Positions 1 to 8,757 of a DNA stretch of 64,000 bases are shown piece after piece. Positions within the stretch are counted from its first letter, which is position 1; every line of letters starts with the position of its first letter. Origin of the DNA: CAVYUC01 sp963771595 (GTDB taxonomy: Bacteria; Bacteroidota; Bacteroidia; Bacteroidales; Prolixibacteraceae); the NCBI GenBank assembly GCA_963771595.1, contig CAVYUC010000019.1:62001-126000 (forward strand), written 5' to 3'. Below the pieces are notes generated by a model, which worked only from the letters and a program-made list of their open reading frames with translations, was not told the origin of the DNA and did no database searches. Position numbers and translations under genes: made by a program.

Positions 1-169
1 AAGGAATGGTGTGAAGTACCTGTTTTATGTTATTAAATTCAAGCGTATGACCTGCATTTGGGCCACCCTGAAAACGTGTAATAACATCATATTCAGGCGT
101 TAGTACATCTACAATTTTTCCTTTCCCTTCGTCGCCCCATTGCAGGCCCAGCAGCACATCTACTTTCAT
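1..169 (-). CDS. purA: Adenylosuccinate synthetase, N-terminal part (cut by window edge)
   Basis: PurA joins IMP and aspartate using GTP to give adenylosuccinate, the first committed step to AMP, in the cytoplasm. Only the first 56 codons are inside the window. They read MKVDVLLGLQWGDEGKGKIVD and on to GGPNAGHT; the QWGDEGKGK phosphate-binding loop and the GGxNAGHT segment are diagnostic of the family. The start is the ATG at 167-169. The gene lies downstream of rel and the Fur-family gene on the same strand, an order common in Bacteroidota; a 159-nt gap separates it from the Fur gene. The remainder lies outside the window, so integrity cannot be judged. Confidence 0.95.
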   Translation of the reverse strand, partial: MKVDVLLGLQWGDEGKGKIVDVLTPEYDVITRFQGGPNAGHTLEFNNIKQVLHTIP

Positions 170-328
170 TGGTATTTTGATTTTTGTTTGTTTACATACG
201 AAACCGCGAAAATCTTAACATTTCCGTTCAGATTATCACGGCTTTTCAATTAGCCATTAAAAGTACAAATATTTTTAATTGAGTTTCAAAAAAAACACGG
301 ATTCAGGGAAATATGGATTTGGTTTAAA

Positions 329-772
329 TTAATCCTTTTTCATGCTTACACCATAAATGTAAAGCGTGTGATGCGAAAGTTTGAAGTTATATTTTTTACA
401 GGCTTCTTCAATAATCTCCCGGATTCGCGGGTCGTAAAATTCTACGACTTCCCCGTTGGTGGTATCGATTAAATGATCGTGTTGGTTTGTCGCAAAAGCT
501 TTTTCGAACTGCGCAATGTTTTTACCAAACTGATGTTTAACAACCAGTTTGCAGTCGAGCAATAAATCTATGGTGTTGTAAAGTGTAGCACGGCTAACCC
601 TGTAATTTTTGTTTTTCATTGATATATAGAGCGATTCAATGTCGAAATGACCATCTCTTGAATAAATTTCTTCAAGAATGGCAAATCTTTCCGGAGTTTT
701 TCTGTGCCCTTTTTTTTCCAGGTATTCGGTAAACATATTTCTTACGGTTTCCCTGGTTTTGTGGCTATTCAT
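329..772 (-). CDS. Fur-family metal-dependent transcriptional regulator lacking the usual cysteine pairs
   Basis: A 147-residue Fur/PerR-type repressor: an N-terminal winged helix (KGHRKTPERFAILEEIY, then YRVSRATLYNTIDLLL at about 57-72) and a C-terminal dimerisation domain. Sensor-site residues typical of the family appear kept: the HFDIESLY segment near 42-49, HDH at 98-100 and HH near 134-135. The structural-zinc cysteines do not: where most members have CxxC after the HxH motif there is DTTN (103-106), and the C-terminal tail GVSMKKD has no second CxxC. It lies between rel and purA on the same strand; a TATTTTTG promoter-like box sits at 798-805. Which metal or signal it senses cannot be told, so no fur/perR/zur symbol is given. 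Confidence 0.9.
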   Translation of the reverse strand: MNSHKTRETVRNMFTEYLEKKGHRKTPERFAILEEIYSRDGHFDIESLYISMKNKNYRVSRATLYNTIDLLLDCKLVVKHQFGKNIAQFEKAFATNQHDHLIDTTNGEVVEFYDPRIREIIEEACKKYNFKLSHHTLYIYGVSMKKD

Positions 773-839
773 ATTTAAACTAATTTTAAATAGGCTTCAA
801 AAATATAAATTTTTTTTGATTTTAAAGATTAATAAGAAA

Positions 840-3062
840 TTAATCCGTTAGAATTTCATCGCGGGTAACGCTGTCGATTCCCCTTATTTTTTCGAGCCTG
901 GAAATCAGGTGGGCAAGGTCGCCGGCGCTGTGAATGTAAATAAATAAATCGCCCTCAAAAATGCCTTCGTGCGTGTCAAATTTTACTGAACGCATGTTTA
1001 TGCTGTGTTGTTTTGAAATAACGTTGGTTACTTCATTTACAATACCTACGCGGTCGAAACCTTCGAGGCGCAAACGGGTGAGATACGATTGCCGCTTAAA
1101 TTTTGTCCATTCGGCAGTTATTATTCTGTCGCCGTGGCTCGAAAGAAATTTTTCAACTTCGGTGCAACCGGTTTTATGAATAATTACATGATCGTCGGTA
1201 CTTAAATAACCGATAACCTTATCGCCCGGAATTGGATTGCAACATCTGGCCAGAGAATAGGTAATATTGTCCTGTTCTTCCTTTAAAATGAAAGGTTTAC
1301 GTTTGTCTATTTTTTCAGGCAGTTCTTCCTGATAATTTTCATCTTCATCTTTCTTTTTCCGGTTGAACGTGATATTCCAGTATTTCACCAGCTTATTTTT
1401 TGCCTTTTCACCGAGAATTTCATCGAGGCCGTTTAACTGAAGGAATCCCATTCCCACTTCAGAATAAAGTTGCTCTTTATTGTTAAGGTTAAAATGGGCG
1501 ACAATTTTTTTCAGATTGTTGGAAGTAACCGGCGTTTTTGCATTTTTTATGGCTTCTTCCACCACTTCTTTTCCTTTTTCGATGTGCATTTTTTTCTCAA
1601 GCTTAAATGCATCTTTTATTTTTGAATGTGCTTTTGTGGTAGTTGCAAATTTTAACCATTCAAGCTGGGGTGTTTGTTTTTTGGAAGTAAGAATTTCCAC
1701 CTGATCGCCATTTTGAAGCACGTGGCTGATAGTGACCAGTTTAAGGTTTATTTTTGCTCCGATGCATTTATTCCCAAGGTCGGTATGAATTTCGTAGGCA
1801 AAATCGATTACCGTTGAACCCTGCGGCAAGGAAACCATGTCGCCTTTTGGTGTGAAAACATTAATTTCGGCGGCAAACAAATTTAGCTTAAAATCATCCA
1901 GAAATTCAAATGCATCCGTGTCCGGATTTCGCAGATGTTCGCGAATACGTTCAATCCAATTTTCGAGTTCATTTTCGTATGTGCTGATATCTTTGTAGCG
2001 GTAATGTGCTGCAAATCCGTATTCTGCAATTTCGTCCATTCGCTCCGTCCTGATTTGCACTTCCACCCATTTTCCCTGCGGACCCATAACCGTAACATGC
2101 AGCGATTCGTATCCGTTGGCTTTTGGTAAGGTAATCCAGTCGCGAATTCGATCTGGTTTTGGTTTGTAAATGTCTGTGATTAAAGATAAAACATCAAAAC
2201 ATTGTCGTTTTTCAGATACGCCGGGTTTTGCTTTTATGATAATCCGAACGGCAAGAATATCATAGATTTCATTAAAAGTGAGCCCTTTTTTCTGCATTTT
2301 TTGCCAAATCGAATATGTTGATTTCAGGCGGTGCATAACCGTGCTTTCAATCTTTTCGTCATTCAGCTTTTTAACAATGGGCTTTATAAATTCATTAACC
2401 AGGTAGTTTCGTTTTTCTTCCTGATTATGAAGCATGTAAAGAATTTTGTTGTATTCTTCGGGATGTTTATATTTAAAACTCAGCTCTTCGAGTTCATTTT
2501 TAATAGCATACAAACCCAACCGATTCGCCAGCGGCACGTACAAATAAAGTGTTTCGCCGGCAATTTTTATTCTTTTGTGCGGAAGCATCGAATCCAGTGT
2601 CTGCATGTTATGCAAGCGATCGGCAATTTTTATAAGGATGACCCGAATATCGTCGGAAAGAGTCATCAGCATTTTTTTGAGTGTGAGCGCCTGCCGTGAA
2701 TCAAAATCGCCCGAAAGTTTGGTTAGCCCGTCTACAATCCTGGCTACTTTCACACCAAACATATTTTCAACATCCTCAATGGTATATTCAGTATCTTCCA
2801 CCACATCGTGCAAAAGTGAAGCAACAATTGAAGTAGCTCCCAGACCTAGATCTTTGGCTACAATTTTTGAAACTGCAATAGGATGAATGATATAAGGTTC
2901 ACCAGATTTCCGTTTGATTCCGTCGTGTGCAGCATTGGCAAACCGAAATGCTTTTTCAATCCGGGCCAGTCGCTCCGGATCGAATTTATTTTGGATAACC
3001 TTCAGGAAATCCTGGTACCGATCTTCTATCTGCCTTATTTCTGCCTGATTAAAATGCTGCAC
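840..3062 (-). CDS. rel: Bifunctional (p)ppGpp synthetase/hydrolase, RelA/SpoT family
   Basis: A 740-residue long-form RSH protein that makes and degrades the stringent-response alarmone. Order: HD hydrolase domain (about 45-190, with HDVVED at 85-90, the intact metal/catalytic motif), synthetase domain (about 240-360, NGYESLH and EVQIRTERMDEIAEYGFAAHY), TGS domain (about 400-460, starting NVFTPKGDMVSLPQGSTVIDFAY), a helical/zinc-finger-like region with CCNPIPGD, and a C-terminal ACT domain (about 665-738). The synthetase loop reads RIRD at 305-308, the basic RxKD-type form associated with bifunctional enzymes rather than the acidic EXDD of monofunctional RelA. Length is normal. A TAGTTTTG box at 3089-3096, about 27 nt from the start codon, is a weak promoter candidate. 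Confidence 0.97.
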   Translation of the reverse strand: MQHFNQAEIRQIEDRYQDFLKVIQNKFDPERLARIEKAFRFANAAHDGIKRKSGEPYIIHPIAVSKIVAKDLGLGATSIVASLLHDVVEDTEYTIEDVENMFGVKVARIVDGLTKLSGDFDSRQALTLKKMLMTLSDDIRVILIKIADRLHNMQTLDSMLPHKRIKIAGETLYLYVPLANRLGLYAIKNELEELSFKYKHPEEYNKILYMLHNQEEKRNYLVNEFIKPIVKKLNDEKIESTVMHRLKSTYSIWQKMQKKGLTFNEIYDILAVRIIIKAKPGVSEKRQCFDVLSLITDIYKPKPDRIRDWITLPKANGYESLHVTVMGPQGKWVEVQIRTERMDEIAEYGFAAHYRYKDISTYENELENWIERIREHLRNPDTDAFEFLDDFKLNLFAAEINVFTPKGDMVSLPQGSTVIDFAYEIHTDLGNKCIGAKINLKLVTISHVLQNGDQVEILTSKKQTPQLEWLKFATTTKAHSKIKDAFKLEKKMHIEKGKEVVEEAIKNAKTPVTSNNLKKIVAHFNLNNKEQLYSEVGMGFLQLNGLDEILGEKAKNKLVKYWNITFNRKKKDEDENYQEELPEKIDKRKPFILKEEQDNITYSLARCCNPIPGDKVIGYLSTDDHVIIHKTGCTEVEKFLSSHGDRIITAEWTKFKRQSYLTRLRLEGFDRVGIVNEVTNVISKQHSINMRSVKFDTHEGIFEGDLFIYIHSAGDLAHLISRLEKIRGIDSVTRDEILTD

Positions 3063-3370
3063 TTCAATTGCTATTAATTATTACAAATCAAAACTACCTG
3101 ACCTCAAAGTTTTTAATTTTTTCGATCTCAACAAAATATTTACTTCTTTTTAAATGCAACCTTGAGTTTGAATTAAGATAAATTTCATTCAAAAAGATAA
3201 TTTTATCCAAATTCATGCCAACTGTGCAATTTGTATGCTAAGATATTGCTTTTTTTATATGAAATTGAAATGATTTTTAGTGTGGTTTTGTTTATTGAAA
3301 AAGAGAAAATATTCGTTTTTGATTTGTCCGGATTTTTATTTCCCAAGGCAGAAAAATTGCTGTTTCCAGT
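3063..3370. other. Intergenic region between gmhA and rel
   Basis: An AT-rich spacer of 308 bases. The only signal noted is CAAAACTA at 3089-3096 (TAGTTTTG on the minus strand), a Bacteroidetes -7 box match correctly placed for rel, without a good upstream TTTG partner. No gene and no clear terminator hairpin were seen. Confidence 0.4.
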
Positions 3371-3949
3371 TTAACTTCCGGAAAAAAGAGCCTCTTCCAC
3401 TTTTTCACAGATAATGTGGCCAATTAACAGGTGCATTTCCTGAATTCGGGGAACATTTTCTGAAGGAATGGAAATTATATAATCAGCAAAATCTTTTAAA
3501 TTTCCACCGGTTTTCCCTGTTAACGCCACTGTTTTTATTTTCAGCAACTGTGCTTTTGTAAAAGCATTTACAATGTTAGCGGAATTTCCGGAAGTTGAAA
3601 GGCCAATTAAAACATCTCCTTTTTTCCCAAAAGCTTCAATGTAACGTTCGTAACTTTTTTCAAAATTATAATCATTTGAAACTGCAGTCAAAAATGAAGG
3701 ATTTGTATGGCAGGCTTCTGCCGGTAACGGTCGCCTGTCCAACTTAAATTTCCCGGATAGTTCGGCTGACAAATGTTGTGCTTCGGCAGCGCTTCCTCCG
3801 TTGCCGCAAAAAAAGACCTGATTACCGGATTTAAAAGCATCAATTATTATCAAAGTTATTTCATCAACTCTGGAAATAAGTTGTTTATCTTCAAAAACCA
3901 ATTGTGTGAGCTGATTTAATTCCTGAATCAGGTTGGCTGTTTTATTCAT
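3371..3949 (-). CDS. gmhA: Phosphoheptose isomerase (sedoheptulose 7-phosphate isomerase), GmhA/SIS family
   Basis: A 192-residue single SIS-domain protein. GmhA converts sedoheptulose 7-phosphate to D-glycero-D-manno-heptose 7-phosphate, the first step of ADP-heptose synthesis for lipopolysaccharide core. Visible signatures are FFCGNGGSAAEAQHLSAEL (47-64, with the active-site region Glu63/64), STSGNS at 118-123 (phosphate binding), and QEMHLLIGH at 170-178 carrying the catalytic-site histidine. Length matches E. coli GmhA. Its ATG overlaps the stop of the upstream glycosyltransferase by 4 bases (3946-3949), which indicates translational coupling in a miaA-NUDIX-glycosyltransferase-gmhA unit. 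A closely related SIS enzyme acting on another sugar phosphate cannot be fully excluded. Confidence 0.88.
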   Translation of the reverse strand: MNKTANLIQELNQLTQLVFEDKQLISRVDEITLIIIDAFKSGNQVFFCGNGGSAAEAQHLSAELSGKFKLDRRPLPAEACHTNPSFLTAVSNDYNFEKSYERYIEAFGKKGDVLIGLSTSGNSANIVNAFTKAQLLKIKTVALTGKTGGNLKDFADYIISIPSENVPRIQEMHLLIGHIICEKVEEALFSGS

Positions 3950-5082
3950 TTTTTAAGTTCATTCAAAAGTTCGTAGATGGTTGAAGTCATTTTGTCCCAA
4001 CTGAAACGTTGTTTTTCAGTAACCATATTTTTCATAAAAGTATTCATTCTTTGGTTTGAAAAGAAATCAATTAATGCAGTTGTAATTTCTTCAGAATCAG
4101 GAGAAACTACATAACCTACTTTCATGTGTGGAACAATTTCGGAAAGGCCACCAACGTTTGTTACCAAAATGGGTTTGTTAAAGTGGTAGGCAATTTGCGC
4201 AACGCCACTTTGTGTGGCCGATTTGTAAGGCTGCACAACAATATCGGCAGCATTAAAATAATCCGGCACTTCAGAATTGGAAATATATTCCGTTTTTAAA
4301 ATTACCTGATCGCTCAGGTTCAGGTTTTTAATGAGATTATGATATTTTGATTCATCAGTGTAAAATTCTCCGGCAACTATCAGTTTAATGTTGTTTTCAT
4401 TAAAATAAGGATGCGAGAATGCCTGCAGTAAAAGGTCCAATCCTTTATAATCTCTGATAAATCCAAAGAAAAGTATGTAACGGTTTTCTTCAGGCAGATT
4501 TAATTTTACCAACGCTTTTTCCCTTTTTTCTATGATTCCGTAATGATCGTAAATGGGATGCGGTGTGAGCTTTTTCGGTTTTTGATGGTCGAAAAATTTT
4601 ATTTCGCGAAGTACACTTTCCGACATGGCAACAAAGGCATCCACGCTTTTTACAAAGTATTTTATTAACAGTTTGTCTCCGGGTCTTTTTTCGTGAGGGA
4701 TAAGATTGTCAGTCAGTGCAATTACATTTGTGTGCTTGTTTTTTCTGATTCTGCGGCAAATGGTGCCCAGGCTCATGGCCATGAACGGAATCCAAAAACG
4801 TACAATTACAAAATCAGGTTTTGAGCGTTTTATTTTGTTTCCTGTTTTTATCCAGTTAAATGGATTTACAGAGTTAATTTCGCGGGTAATTTCAAAATCG
4901 AAATGTGCATCAAAATTATTAAACTGCGTTTTTCCCGGAAACAGAAATTTCGGATACTGCACCGTAAACGATACAATATTAACTTCATGTCCTTCTGAAA
5001 TCAGCTGTTTGGCTAGTCGTTCGTTAAGGGCAGCAATTCCGCCTCTGAATGGATGTGCTGGTCCGATTAGAGTTATTCTCAT
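3946..5082 (-). CDS. GT4-type glycosyltransferase (GT-B fold)
   Basis: A 378-residue retaining GT-B glycosyltransferase. The N-terminal glycine-rich acceptor segment (IGPAHPFRGGIAALNERLAKQLISEGHEVNIVSF) and the C-terminal donor domain with the GT4-type tail (SDQVILKTEYISNSEVPDYFNAADIVVQPYKSATQSGVAQIAYHFNKPILVTNVGGLSEIV) are typical of family 4. No signal peptide is seen; such enzymes act at the cytoplasmic membrane face. The start codon overlaps the NUDIX gene stop by 4 bases and the stop overlaps the gmhA start by 4, so all three are probably translated together. The company of gmhA hints at lipopolysaccharide or another envelope glycan, but donor and acceptor cannot be read from sequence. 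Confidence 0.88.
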   Translation of the reverse strand: MRITLIGPAHPFRGGIAALNERLAKQLISEGHEVNIVSFTVQYPKFLFPGKTQFNNFDAHFDFEITREINSVNPFNWIKTGNKIKRSKPDFVIVRFWIPFMAMSLGTICRRIRKNKHTNVIALTDNLIPHEKRPGDKLLIKYFVKSVDAFVAMSESVLREIKFFDHQKPKKLTPHPIYDHYGIIEKREKALVKLNLPEENRYILFFGFIRDYKGLDLLLQAFSHPYFNENNIKLIVAGEFYTDESKYHNLIKNLNLSDQVILKTEYISNSEVPDYFNAADIVVQPYKSATQSGVAQIAYHFNKPILVTNVGGLSEIVPHMKVGYVVSPDSEEITTALIDFFSNQRMNTFMKNMVTEKQRFSWDKMTSTIYELLNELKK

Positions 5083-5537
5083 TGAAAAGTCTTTAATAAT
5101 TCAGAGCAAACAAATTTATCAATTGGGAAAGACAAATCATCTTCAGTTAGATTTTTTATTTTGGCCCAGCGAAAACTTTGATTCCCGTTTTCCATTTTTT
5201 CGAAATCGAAGGGACGTGTTGAAATTTTAAATTTCAGCGGGAGTTTAAATTCTGCACGATAATAAATGCTGATTAACTGGTGGTTATCGTAAAACAGCGC
5301 TTTTTGAAAAAATCCGGTGGTATAAAAATGACGGAGATTTTCTATTTCCTGGCCATTACACTCTTCCCTGATTTCCCGTTTCAGGCAATCTTCGGGCCCT
5401 TCTCCAAAATGCAATCCGCCGCCCGGAAATTTTGTCATTTTCATTCCCACCTGAAATTCATCTGTAAGTAAAATTTCGTTTTTTTCATTAATAAACAAGC
5501 CGTAAACGCGAATTACAAAATTCCCACTACTTTTCAT
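5079..5537 (-). CDS. NUDIX hydrolase
   Basis: A NUDIX-fold hydrolase of 152 residues from the preferred start. The Nudix box is visible as GGGLHFGEGPEDCLKREIREE, with G-x5-E-x7-RE-x2-EE intact; the family's following x-G is C-N-G here, a one-residue departure. These enzymes cleave nucleoside diphosphates linked to another moiety. The ATG at 5537 (MKSSGNFVIRVYGLF) is chosen because it fits the domain edge and leaves an 11-nt overlap with miaA; an upstream start at 5570 would overlap miaA by 44 nt. The stop overlaps the glycosyltransferase start by 4 bases. The substrate is unknown; clustering with sugar genes makes a nucleotide-sugar possible but unproven. Confidence 0.85.
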   Translation of the reverse strand: MKSSGNFVIRVYGLFINEKNEILLTDEFQVGMKMTKFPGGGLHFGEGPEDCLKREIREECNGQEIENLRHFYTTGFFQKALFYDNHQLISIYYRAEFKLPLKFKISTRPFDFEKMENGNQSFRWAKIKNLTEDDLSFPIDKFVCSELLKTFQ

Positions 5538-6438
5538 ATCCTGTTTTTTTTGTAATAAAATCAATAACATTTTCCGTTTCTGCAGGATTGAACCAGTTTA
5601 TTTCCGGGTCTTTCCGAAACCAGGTCAGTTGTTTTCGTGCATAACGGCGCGAATTTCGTTTAATCAGTTCTACCGCCTTTTCTTTTGAAATCTCGCCTCT
5701 GAAAAATGCAAAAAATTCGCGGTATCCAACTGTATTAAGCGCGTTTAAATGTTCGAAAGGAAATAAGTTACGGGCTTCTTTATCCAATCCTTCAGCAATC
5801 ATTTTATCCACGCGTTTGTTTATGCGGTTGTGCAGTAATTGCCGATCGCAATTGAACCCGATTTTTAAAATCGAAAAAGTCCGTTCTTTCTGCGTATTGG
5901 AACGAAACGATGAATACGTTTTAGCCGTTGTGAGGCAAATTTCGAGAGCATGAATTATTCTATTCGGATTTTTTAAATCGACCTGTGCATAGTAATCAGG
6001 ATCCAATTTTTTTAGTTGCAACCGCAGACTTTCAATTCCTTCTTTCTTTAATTGCATTTTCAGATTTTGCCTGACTTCGGGATCAGCATCTGGCATAATA
6101 TCAATTCCGTTGCATATAGCATCGATGTATAACATGGAGCCGCCAACCATTAAAATAATTTTGTATGTTTTAAAAAGCTGATGGAGGAGATTCAATGTTT
6201 CGGTTTCGAATTTACTTGCATTGTAATTTTCTTTAATTGAATGAGTTTGAATGAAATGATGTTTTACCTGAGCCAGTTCATCCTGATCAGGAACAGCAGT
6301 ACCTATTTTCATTTCTTTATAAATCTGACGGGAATCGGCTGAAACAATTTCGGTTCTAAAATGCCTGGCAATCTCAATCGCAGCATGGCTTTTGCCAATT
6401 CCGGTTGGACCAACAAGAACAATTAAAGTATAAGGCAT
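5527..6438 (-). CDS. miaA: tRNA dimethylallyltransferase
   Basis: MiaA transfers a dimethylallyl group from DMAPP to N6 of A37 in tRNAs that read codons starting with U. The 303-residue protein has the P-loop GPTGIGKS (10-17), the SADSRQIYKEMKIGT signature, and the C-terminal RxxxRYARKQLTWFRKDPEINWF segment typical of the family. Length is normal. It heads the minus-strand cluster running into the NUDIX, glycosyltransferase and gmhA genes. An intrinsic terminator at 6471-6506 separates it from the upstream pRiA4b ORF3-like gene, so its promoter is probably in the short stretch 6439-6470 or transcription reads through. Confidence 0.97.
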   Translation of the reverse strand: MPYTLIVLVGPTGIGKSHAAIEIARHFRTEIVSADSRQIYKEMKIGTAVPDQDELAQVKHHFIQTHSIKENYNASKFETETLNLLHQLFKTYKIILMVGGSMLYIDAICNGIDIMPDADPEVRQNLKMQLKKEGIESLRLQLKKLDPDYYAQVDLKNPNRIIHALEICLTTAKTYSSFRSNTQKERTFSILKIGFNCDRQLLHNRINKRVDKMIAEGLDKEARNLFPFEHLNALNTVGYREFFAFFRGEISKEKAVELIKRNSRRYARKQLTWFRKDPEINWFNPAETENVIDFITKKTGYEK

Positions 6439-6470
6439 TATTCAACATTTATTTACCGGCAAATAAATGA

Positions 6471-6506
6471 CAAAAAAAAGACTGTTCAAAATAAATTGAA
6501 CAGTCT
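6471..6506 (-). terminator. Intrinsic terminator for the pRiA4b ORF3-like gene
   Basis: A perfect 11-bp stem (AGACTGTTCAA at 6479-6489, TTGAACAGTCT at 6496-6506) with a 6-nt loop. On the minus strand it is followed by a U-tract (complement of the A-run at 6472-6479), the form of a Rho-independent terminator. Confidence 0.85.
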
Positions 6507-6532
6507 GTAAGTTTTTTTGATAATTTGAAAGA

Positions 6533-7048
6533 TTAAAAATCTTCCATTTCCCCGTACAATTCAGTGTAATCGTCAACTTCACCAAAATCCATAAAAACCT
6601 CTTCTTCCTGAAGATTGGTTGACTCCTGTGCAATAATTTCCTCACCGAAAACCTGTACAGGGGCGTCACCCTGCTTCAGAGTGACTAACGGTTCATTAAG
6701 ATTTCTTTCCATAATTATTCCTGTTAGTTCCAAATAAAAAGATCTGTCATTAAAGAAATCAAAAGTATAAATCAGTTTTTGATCTTTTGACTCAATTAAA
6801 TCAGACAGTTTTGTCTTTTGCATAATCAAATAAGCCGGACCGTTTAAGCCCAAATCCAGCATCGAAATTTCCTTCAGTTTCCGCCAGTGAGTATCCGAAA
6901 CAAAGAATGATGCCAGCTGGTGCGATTCAAATCCAAGACTTTTTTGTATGGCTAAATGTAATTCGAAAAACGTATGTTTTTCATCCAGTTGAACTTCCAG
7001 ATAGAAGTTTGTTGTTTCCTGAGAAGTGATTTTAAAACTATAAATCAT
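6533..7048 (-). CDS. pRiA4b ORF3-like domain protein
   Basis: A 171-residue protein resembling the family named after plasmid pRiA4b ORF3 (also annotated as IS1096 passenger TnpR-like). The recognisable part is the N-terminal half: YSFKITSQETTNFYLEVQLDEKHTFFELHLAIQKSLGFESHQLASFF. The C-terminal end is very acidic (FMDFGEVDDYTELYGEMEDF). No transposase or repeat lies near it, so the 'IS passenger' label has no support here. It is monocistronic: a terminator follows, and a TAAATTTG box at 7075-7082 precedes it. Molecular function is unknown. Confidence 0.7.
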   Translation of the reverse strand: MIYSFKITSQETTNFYLEVQLDEKHTFFELHLAIQKSLGFESHQLASFFVSDTHWRKLKEISMLDLGLNGPAYLIMQKTKLSDLIESKDQKLIYTFDFFNDRSFYLELTGIIMERNLNEPLVTLKQGDAPVQVFGEEIIAQESTNLQEEEVFMDFGEVDDYTELYGEMEDF

Positions 7049-7437
7049 AAACCTTCTTTAATGTGAACAGACTTCAAATTTATAAAGTTATTGTTGCAAA
7101 TACCAAGTGACTTTTTTCATTTTAACAGGAAAAATTCCCGAAAAAGAACAGATTGAAAATTTTTAAGTGAAATTTCACATTTTTCAAATTTCTGATTTAT
7201 AGCTGTTTTAAAACATTTTGCAGATGAATTGCTCCTGCTAAAAAGAGATGTTTGGGGTATGATTAAAAAATGTTAAAAAACATTAAGCTGGGCAAATAAT
7301 CGAACAATTACGTCATCTGTTCGTCAGGAACATGTAATTTTCCCATAGTCGGTGAAATTGTAATTTTCTGTTTAATTGTGTCACTAATAAATAGTAATAT
7401 TGTTGCAGAATTTAAATTTTCAGGAAAATCAGCAGGA
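7049..7437. other. Divergent intergenic region
   Basis: 389 AT-rich bases between the divergent pRiA4b ORF3-like gene and the FtsX-type permease. The only noted signal is CAAATTTA at 7075-7082 (minus-strand TAAATTTG) for the leftward gene. No convincing ORF, RNA or rightward promoter was seen. Confidence 0.35.
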
Positions 7438-8685
7438 ATGCGAAAAATTACATTGTTTGCAGAAAATATTAGAATTGCATTACAATCAATCAGAAGCAAT
7501 TTATTAAGAACAATTCTAACAGTTTTGATAATTGCTGTTGGAATTACTGCACTGGTTGGTATTTTAACTGCAATCGATTCCATTAAAAATTCGATTACAA
7601 AAGAATTTACTTTTATGGGTGCGAATACTTTCTCAATTTCGAGCCGGGGCATGCGCGTTCAGGTTGGTAACAACAGGTATCGTACTAAAAATCATGCATA
7701 TATATCGTTTTATGAGGCGCGGGATTTTAAAGAAAAGTTTGATTTTCCGGCGACTACTGCCATTTCGGTTAATGCCACCGGAACGGCAACCTTAAAGTAT
7801 GAATCGGAAAAAACAAATCCAAACATAAACGTCAGAGGAATTGATGATAACTATTTGTACACCTCGGGTTACGATATTAATGAAGGGCGTGGATTTAATG
7901 AACAGGAAATTGAATCGGGCAGAAATGTGGCCTTACTCGGTGCCGAACTGGTAAAACAGTTGTTTAAAAACGGAGAAAATCCACTGGAGAAAATAATTAG
8001 TATTGGTGGAGGTAAATATAAAGTAGTTGGTATTTTAGAAAAGAAGGGCAGTGGTTTTGGAAACAACAGCGATCTGGTTTGTTTTATCCCCTATACAAAT
8101 ACACGGAATTATTTTTCAAGACCAAATATGAATTTTGATATTCAGGTTAAAGTTGAACAATCCGAATTAATTGAAGCGGCAACAGGTCAGGCCGAAGCAG
8201 TTTTCAGAGTCGTTCGCGGACTTGATCCTCTTGATGAAACGGATTTCAATATTGAAAAAAGTGATAATCTGGTAAATATTCTGTTGGATAATATAAAAAA
8301 TATAACCATGGTTGCAACCATTATTGGATTTATAACCTTGTTTGGTGCAGCCATTGGACTGATGAATATAATGTTGGTTTCGGTGACGGAACGAACCCGC
8401 GAAATTGGAATTCGTAAAGCAATTGGGGCAAAAGGATTAACAGTTAAACAGCAGTTTTTGATTGAAGCTGTTGTTATTGGACAAATTGGTGGCGCGCTGG
8501 GAATTGTTTTCGGAATTTTGATTGGCAACATGGTGTCCATGTTAATTGGTTCATCTTTTATAATTCCGTGGATGTGGATTATTGTTGGTGTTATTTTATG
8601 TTTTTTTGTCGGAATTGTTTCCGGCTACTATCCTGCTCAAAAAGCGGCGAGCCTCGATCCCATTGAATCACTTCGATACGAATAA
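7438..8685 (+). CDS. MacB/FtsX-type ABC transporter permease
   Basis: A 415-residue inner-membrane permease: N-terminal TM helix (LRTILTVLIIAVGITALVGI), a periplasmic MacB-like core domain, and three C-terminal TM helices. The cytoplasmic coupling segment ERTREIGIRKAIGA just after the second TM is a hallmark of the FtsX/MacB superfamily. The ATG at 7438 (MRKITLFAENIRIAL) is preferred to a GTG at 7378, because family members start close to this sequence and AGCAGGA precedes it. No ATPase gene is adjacent, so the partner must be encoded elsewhere. These systems export peptides or lipoproteins or act in envelope stress; the substrate is unknown. Confidence 0.88.
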   Translation: MRKITLFAENIRIALQSIRSNLLRTILTVLIIAVGITALVGILTAIDSIKNSITKEFTFMGANTFSISSRGMRVQVGNNRYRTKNHAYISFYEARDFKEKFDFPATTAISVNATGTATLKYESEKTNPNINVRGIDDNYLYTSGYDINEGRGFNEQEIESGRNVALLGAELVKQLFKNGENPLEKIISIGGGKYKVVGILEKKGSGFGNNSDLVCFIPYTNTRNYFSRPNMNFDIQVKVEQSELIEAATGQAEAVFRVVRGLDPLDETDFNIEKSDNLVNILLDNIKNITMVATIIGFITLFGAAIGLMNIMLVSVTERTREIGIRKAIGAKGLTVKQQFLIEAVVIGQIGGALGIVFGILIGNMVSMLIGSSFIIPWMWIIVGVILCFFVGIVSGYYPAQKAASLDPIESLRYE

Positions 8686-8708
8686 AAATTCAGAATTTCC
8701 AAAAATAA

Positions 8709-8736
8709 AAAAAGGTGTCCGAAAACACCTTTTTAT
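8709..8736. terminator. Bidirectional intrinsic terminator between permease and gap
   Basis: An 8-bp stem AAAGGTGT (8711-8718) / ACACCTTT (8725-8732), flanked by A's on the left and T's on the right. It can end both the rightward permease transcript and the leftward gap transcript, which converge here. Confidence 0.85.
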
Positions 8737-8757
8737 ACCATTATATATATAGCAAAC

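Noticed and set aside
6442..6669. 75-codon open frame overlapping the pRiA4b ORF3-like gene
   Set aside because: Runs through the intrinsic terminator at 6471-6506 and overlaps a better-supported gene on the same strand.
6533..7048. IS1096/TnpR-type mobile element
   Set aside because: Only the family name suggests it; there is no transposase, terminal inverted repeat or target duplication around the gene.
7378..7437. GTG-started 20-residue extension of the MacB-type permease
   Set aside because: The family starts at the MRKITLF segment; the extension is low-complexity and the ATG at 7438 has a better upstream context.
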